Shown here piece after piece: positions 61,793 to 64,000 of a stretch of 64,000 nt of DNA. Under the pieces are notes generated by a model that was not told the origin of the DNA, did no database searches, and saw only the letters and a list, made by a program, of their open reading frames with translations. Both the position numbers and the translations under genes were made by a program. Numbering within the stretch: position 1 is the stretch's first letter; each line of letters starts with the position of its first letter. This DNA comes from Chitinophaga parva (GTDB lineage: Bacteria > Bacteroidota > Bacteroidia > Chitinophagales > Chitinophagaceae): positions 248,001 to 312,000 of the forward strand of contig NZ_QCYK01000002.1 in NCBI RefSeq assembly GCF_003071345.1, given 5' to 3'.

Positions 61793-64000
61793 TTAGAACA
61801 CTACATTGGCGCCCAGGCTGATATTCCGTACTTGTGGATAGTTGGAACCATCGCCATAGTTCGGGATCTCCGGGTCCAGCACCCGCGGGAAATTTTTGCT
61901 GGTGATCACAAAGAGATTGTCTACACCCAGGAAAACACGCAGTGACGCGATGTGGGCCTGCTTAAGCAGCGAAGGCTGCAGGTTATAGCCAACTTGCAGG
62001 TTCTTAAAGCGCATGTAGGCTGCTTTCTCCAGCCACCAGCTGTTGAATTGTGCATTATTGATAGACTGATCCGTTCTCAGGATAGGCCAGCGGGCGTCCC
62101 GGTTCTCCGGCGACCAGTAATCCAACTGGGAGCGCAGGATGTTACCATCCCCATTAAAGAAGAAGGGCACCTGCGCACCGCCCGTCAGGCGCGCCAGGTT
62201 GCTTAGCACCCCCTGCAGTAACACAGATACATCAAAAGATTTATAAGCAGCGCCCAGGTTTACCCCAAAACGGTAGTGTGGAACTGCCTGGCCTAATAAC
62301 GTACGGTCATCGGAATTGATTTTCCCGTCATGGTTGATGTCAGCAAACCGGATGTCACCTGGCTGGTCACGTGGATTCTGGACGGGGCTTTTGGCTATCT
62401 CGTCCTGCGATTGGAACAATCCTACGGCTTTGAGACCATACCACATCCAGCGGGACTGGCCTACGATCAGCGGGTTGTCGCCATAGGAGGGGCCTGTGCC
62501 GCCCAGGTTCAATATCTTGTTCCTGGAATCAGAAAATTCAATAGAGGCGTGGTAGCTCACGGCGCCTGCCTGGTTCTTGTAGCCCAGGTGCAGCTCAAAG
62601 CCCTGGTTTTGCATCTTACCTGCATTCTGTTGTGGCGCCCCAATACCGTAGGTGGAGGGCACGGAGGGAGAGCGGATAATGCCCGTAGTGATATCGCGGA
62701 ACAGGTCCAGGGAAAGATCGAAATTTTTAAACAGCGTCAGGTCCAGGCCCAGGTTCGTGGTGGTCTTCACTTCCCAGGTGAGATTGGGGTTGGGTGAATT
62801 GCTGTAGTAGGTAGTTGGGCTGGTAGCCTTATTCAGCACATAGGTGCCCTGCCCGATGGTATTGGCCCAGGGATAAAGTTGGGAATTGCTCAACTGGTTA
62901 ATGGGGCCGGTGGCGATCTGGTTACCCACCTGCCCGATGGAAGCGCGCAGCTTCAGGTAGCCAATGGTGTTCACCAGGGACCGCATGAATTTTTCCTGTG
63001 AAATGATCCAGCCGGCGGATACGGAGGGGAACAGGCCGTGGCGGTCGTTCAGGAATACGGAAGAACCATCATAACGCATGTTCGCTTCCAGCAGGTACTT
63101 GTTGTCGAATGCGTAGTTGATCCTGCCAAAGAGGGATTGAATGGAAAAGGCGAGCGCATTGCCAGATACGGAGGTCAGGGTGGGGTCGGAAGAGCCGGCA
63201 TCCACCTGGTCCAGTGAATTGGTCAGGAATCCGTAACGGCTGATGGAGTTAAAATCATACCGGGAGCTTTCCTGGGAATAGCCCGCCAGGACTTTCAGGG
63301 AATGTTTGCCAAATGATTTATCATAATTCAAGGTCAGGATGGCGGTAGGATTGGCCGTCGCGGAATTGGCCTTATATACACTATTGGGGTTGTTCTGGTA
63401 AACAACGATCTGCTCATTGTCGTTATAAAGCGGGTATTTATTATAGAAAGCAGACACAAACCCGCTGTTGTAATTATACCCATACGTACCATTCAGTACC
63501 AGGTTATCCAATATTTTAAATTCAGCGGTGAAATTAGTATTTACCGTGATATCGTTCTCATGCTGGATGCCTGCCTTGGTCATGATATCGTTTGGCTGGG
63601 AGCCGCCCCGGTAGCTGCGGTCGTGCCCTTCTTTTGTATAGGGATATTCGGTCACCGGCACAATGTAGGACCATTGCAGTGCATTGCCGACGCCATAGGC
63701 CGGCTGTGTCCTTTCTTCCTTTACTAGTACGGAGTTGATACCCAGTTTCAGGCGTTTGCTCACCTGTGCATTGATATTGAACCGGGTACTGTATCGTTTG
63801 TAATCTACGTTTTTTATCAGGCCACCCTGGTCCAGGTAGCCGCCACTCACGTAATAATCTACATTGTTACCGCCGCCGCTTACGCTCAGGTTGTGTTGCT
63901 GCTGGATGGCCTTGTTGCTCAGGATATAGGCCTGCCAGTTCGTACTGGGTAATGCCCCGGATTTATATTGCTGGATCATTTCGGGCGTGAACTTCACTAC
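61793..64000 (-). CDS. SusC/RagA-family TonB-linked outer-membrane protein (C-terminal part)
   Basis: The gene runs off the right edge; about 735 residues are visible, reading from KFTPEMIQQYKSGALPSTNW, in the middle of the protein. Typical SusC features follow: WQAYILSNKAIQQQHNLSVS, SGGGNNVDYYVSGGYLDQGG, the barrel strands, SVSAGWIISQEKF, ASIGQVGNQ, KMQNQGFELHLGY, and the C-terminal DNLFVITSKNFPRVLDPEIP ending in GANVVF. The plug, TonB box and signal are outside the window. Together with the SusD-like protein 47 bases downstream it forms a TonB-dependent import complex. Confidence 0.93.
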   Translation of the reverse strand, partial: VVKFTPEMIQQYKSGALPSTNWQAYILSNKAIQQQHNLSVSGGGNNVDYYVSGGYLDQGGLIKNVDYKRYSTRFNINAQVSKRLKLGINSVLVKEERTQPAYGVGNALQWSYIVPVTEYPYTKEGHDRSYRGGSQPNDIMTKAGIQHENDITVNTNFTAEFKILDNLVLNGTYGYNYNSGFVSAFYNKYPLYNDNEQIVVYQNNPNSVYKANSATANPTAILTLNYDKSFGKHSLKVLAGYSQESSRYDFNSISRYGFLTNSLDQVDAGSSDPTLTSVSGNALAFSIQSLFGRINYAFDNKYLLEANMRYDGSSVFLNDRHGLFPSVSAGWIISQEKFMRSLVNTIGYLKLRASIGQVGNQIATGPINQLSNSQLYPWANTIGQGTYVLNKATSPTTYYSNSPNPNLTWEVKTTTNLGLDLTLFKNFDLSLDLFRDITTGIIRSPSVPSTYGIGAPQQNAGKMQNQGFELHLGYKNQAGAVSYHASIEFSDSRNKILNLGGTGPSYGDNPLIVGQSRWMWYGLKAVGLFQSQDEIAKSPVQNPRDQPGDIRFADINHDGKINSDDRTLLGQAVPHYRFGVNLGAAYKSFDVSVLLQGVLSNLARLTGGAQVPFFFNGDGNILRSQLDYWSPENRDARWPILRTDQSINNAQFNSWWLEKAAYMRFKNLQVGYNLQPSLLKQAHIASLRVFLGVDNLFVITSKNFPRVLDPEIPNYGDGSNYPQVRNISLGANVVF

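Overview
The window looks like a chromosome segment from a Bacteroidota bacterium, most likely family Chitinophagaceae (Chitinophaga-like). Supporting evidence: promoters of the TTG-N19-TAnnTTTG type with no obvious Shine-Dalgarno sequences, a type IX secretion plug-type protein, TamL, a DUF4254 plus GT9 pair, a SusC/SusD pair, a PafA-type phosphatase and the tRNA-tuf-secE-nusG-rpl-rpoBC locus. Genus and species are inferred, not proven.

Layout. 1-19.4 kb is core chromosome: the start of an alpha-oxoamine synthase, PafA, an enoyl-CoA hydratase-like protein, a TPR protein, phosphosulfolactate synthase, AroE, TruB, TamL, an RNA methyltransferase, an FtsX-type permease, a DUF5103/T9SS plug protein, type II NADH dehydrogenase, a transaldolase-like aldolase, SRP RNA, a nitronate monooxygenase-like protein, riboflavin synthase and ribosomal protein S21. 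19.4-35.1 kb is the information-processing block: Xer recombinase, hibernation factor, tRNA-Thr/Tyr/Gly/Thr, an odd tRNA-like gene, tuf, tRNA-Trp, secE, nusG, rplKAJL, rpoB and rpoC, closed by a strong terminator. 35.1-40.6 kb holds lipoproteins, a Skp-like protein, an amino acid permease, DUF4254, GT9 and tRNA-Gln.

From 40.7 to about 57.8 kb, just after tRNA-Gln, the character changes to an accessory region full of decayed genes: a frameshifted integrase, IS66, IS256 and IS3 transposase tails, a broken beta-propeller gene, an NmrA-like stub, an XRE stub and a DUF3347 tail. Intact cargo includes an AT-rich thioredoxin-like / outer-membrane barrel / six-bladed propeller cluster, a duplicated AraC-SDR module, a Crp/Fnr regulator, a membrane-anchored LuxR-type regulator and an immunity-like protein. 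57.8-64 kb carries a CopB-type P-type ATPase and a SusD/SusC pair, the latter running off the end.

The most unusual signals are non-coding. Heptanucleotide-phased arrays (19 units at 12.9 kb, four to five units at 21.4 kb) are each followed by a matching array in inverted orientation. A tRNA-like gene with an apparent 8-nt anticodon loop lies between tRNA-Thr and tuf. No complete new defence or secretion system was recognised. The heptad arrays and the tRNA-like gene are the best candidates for something undescribed.
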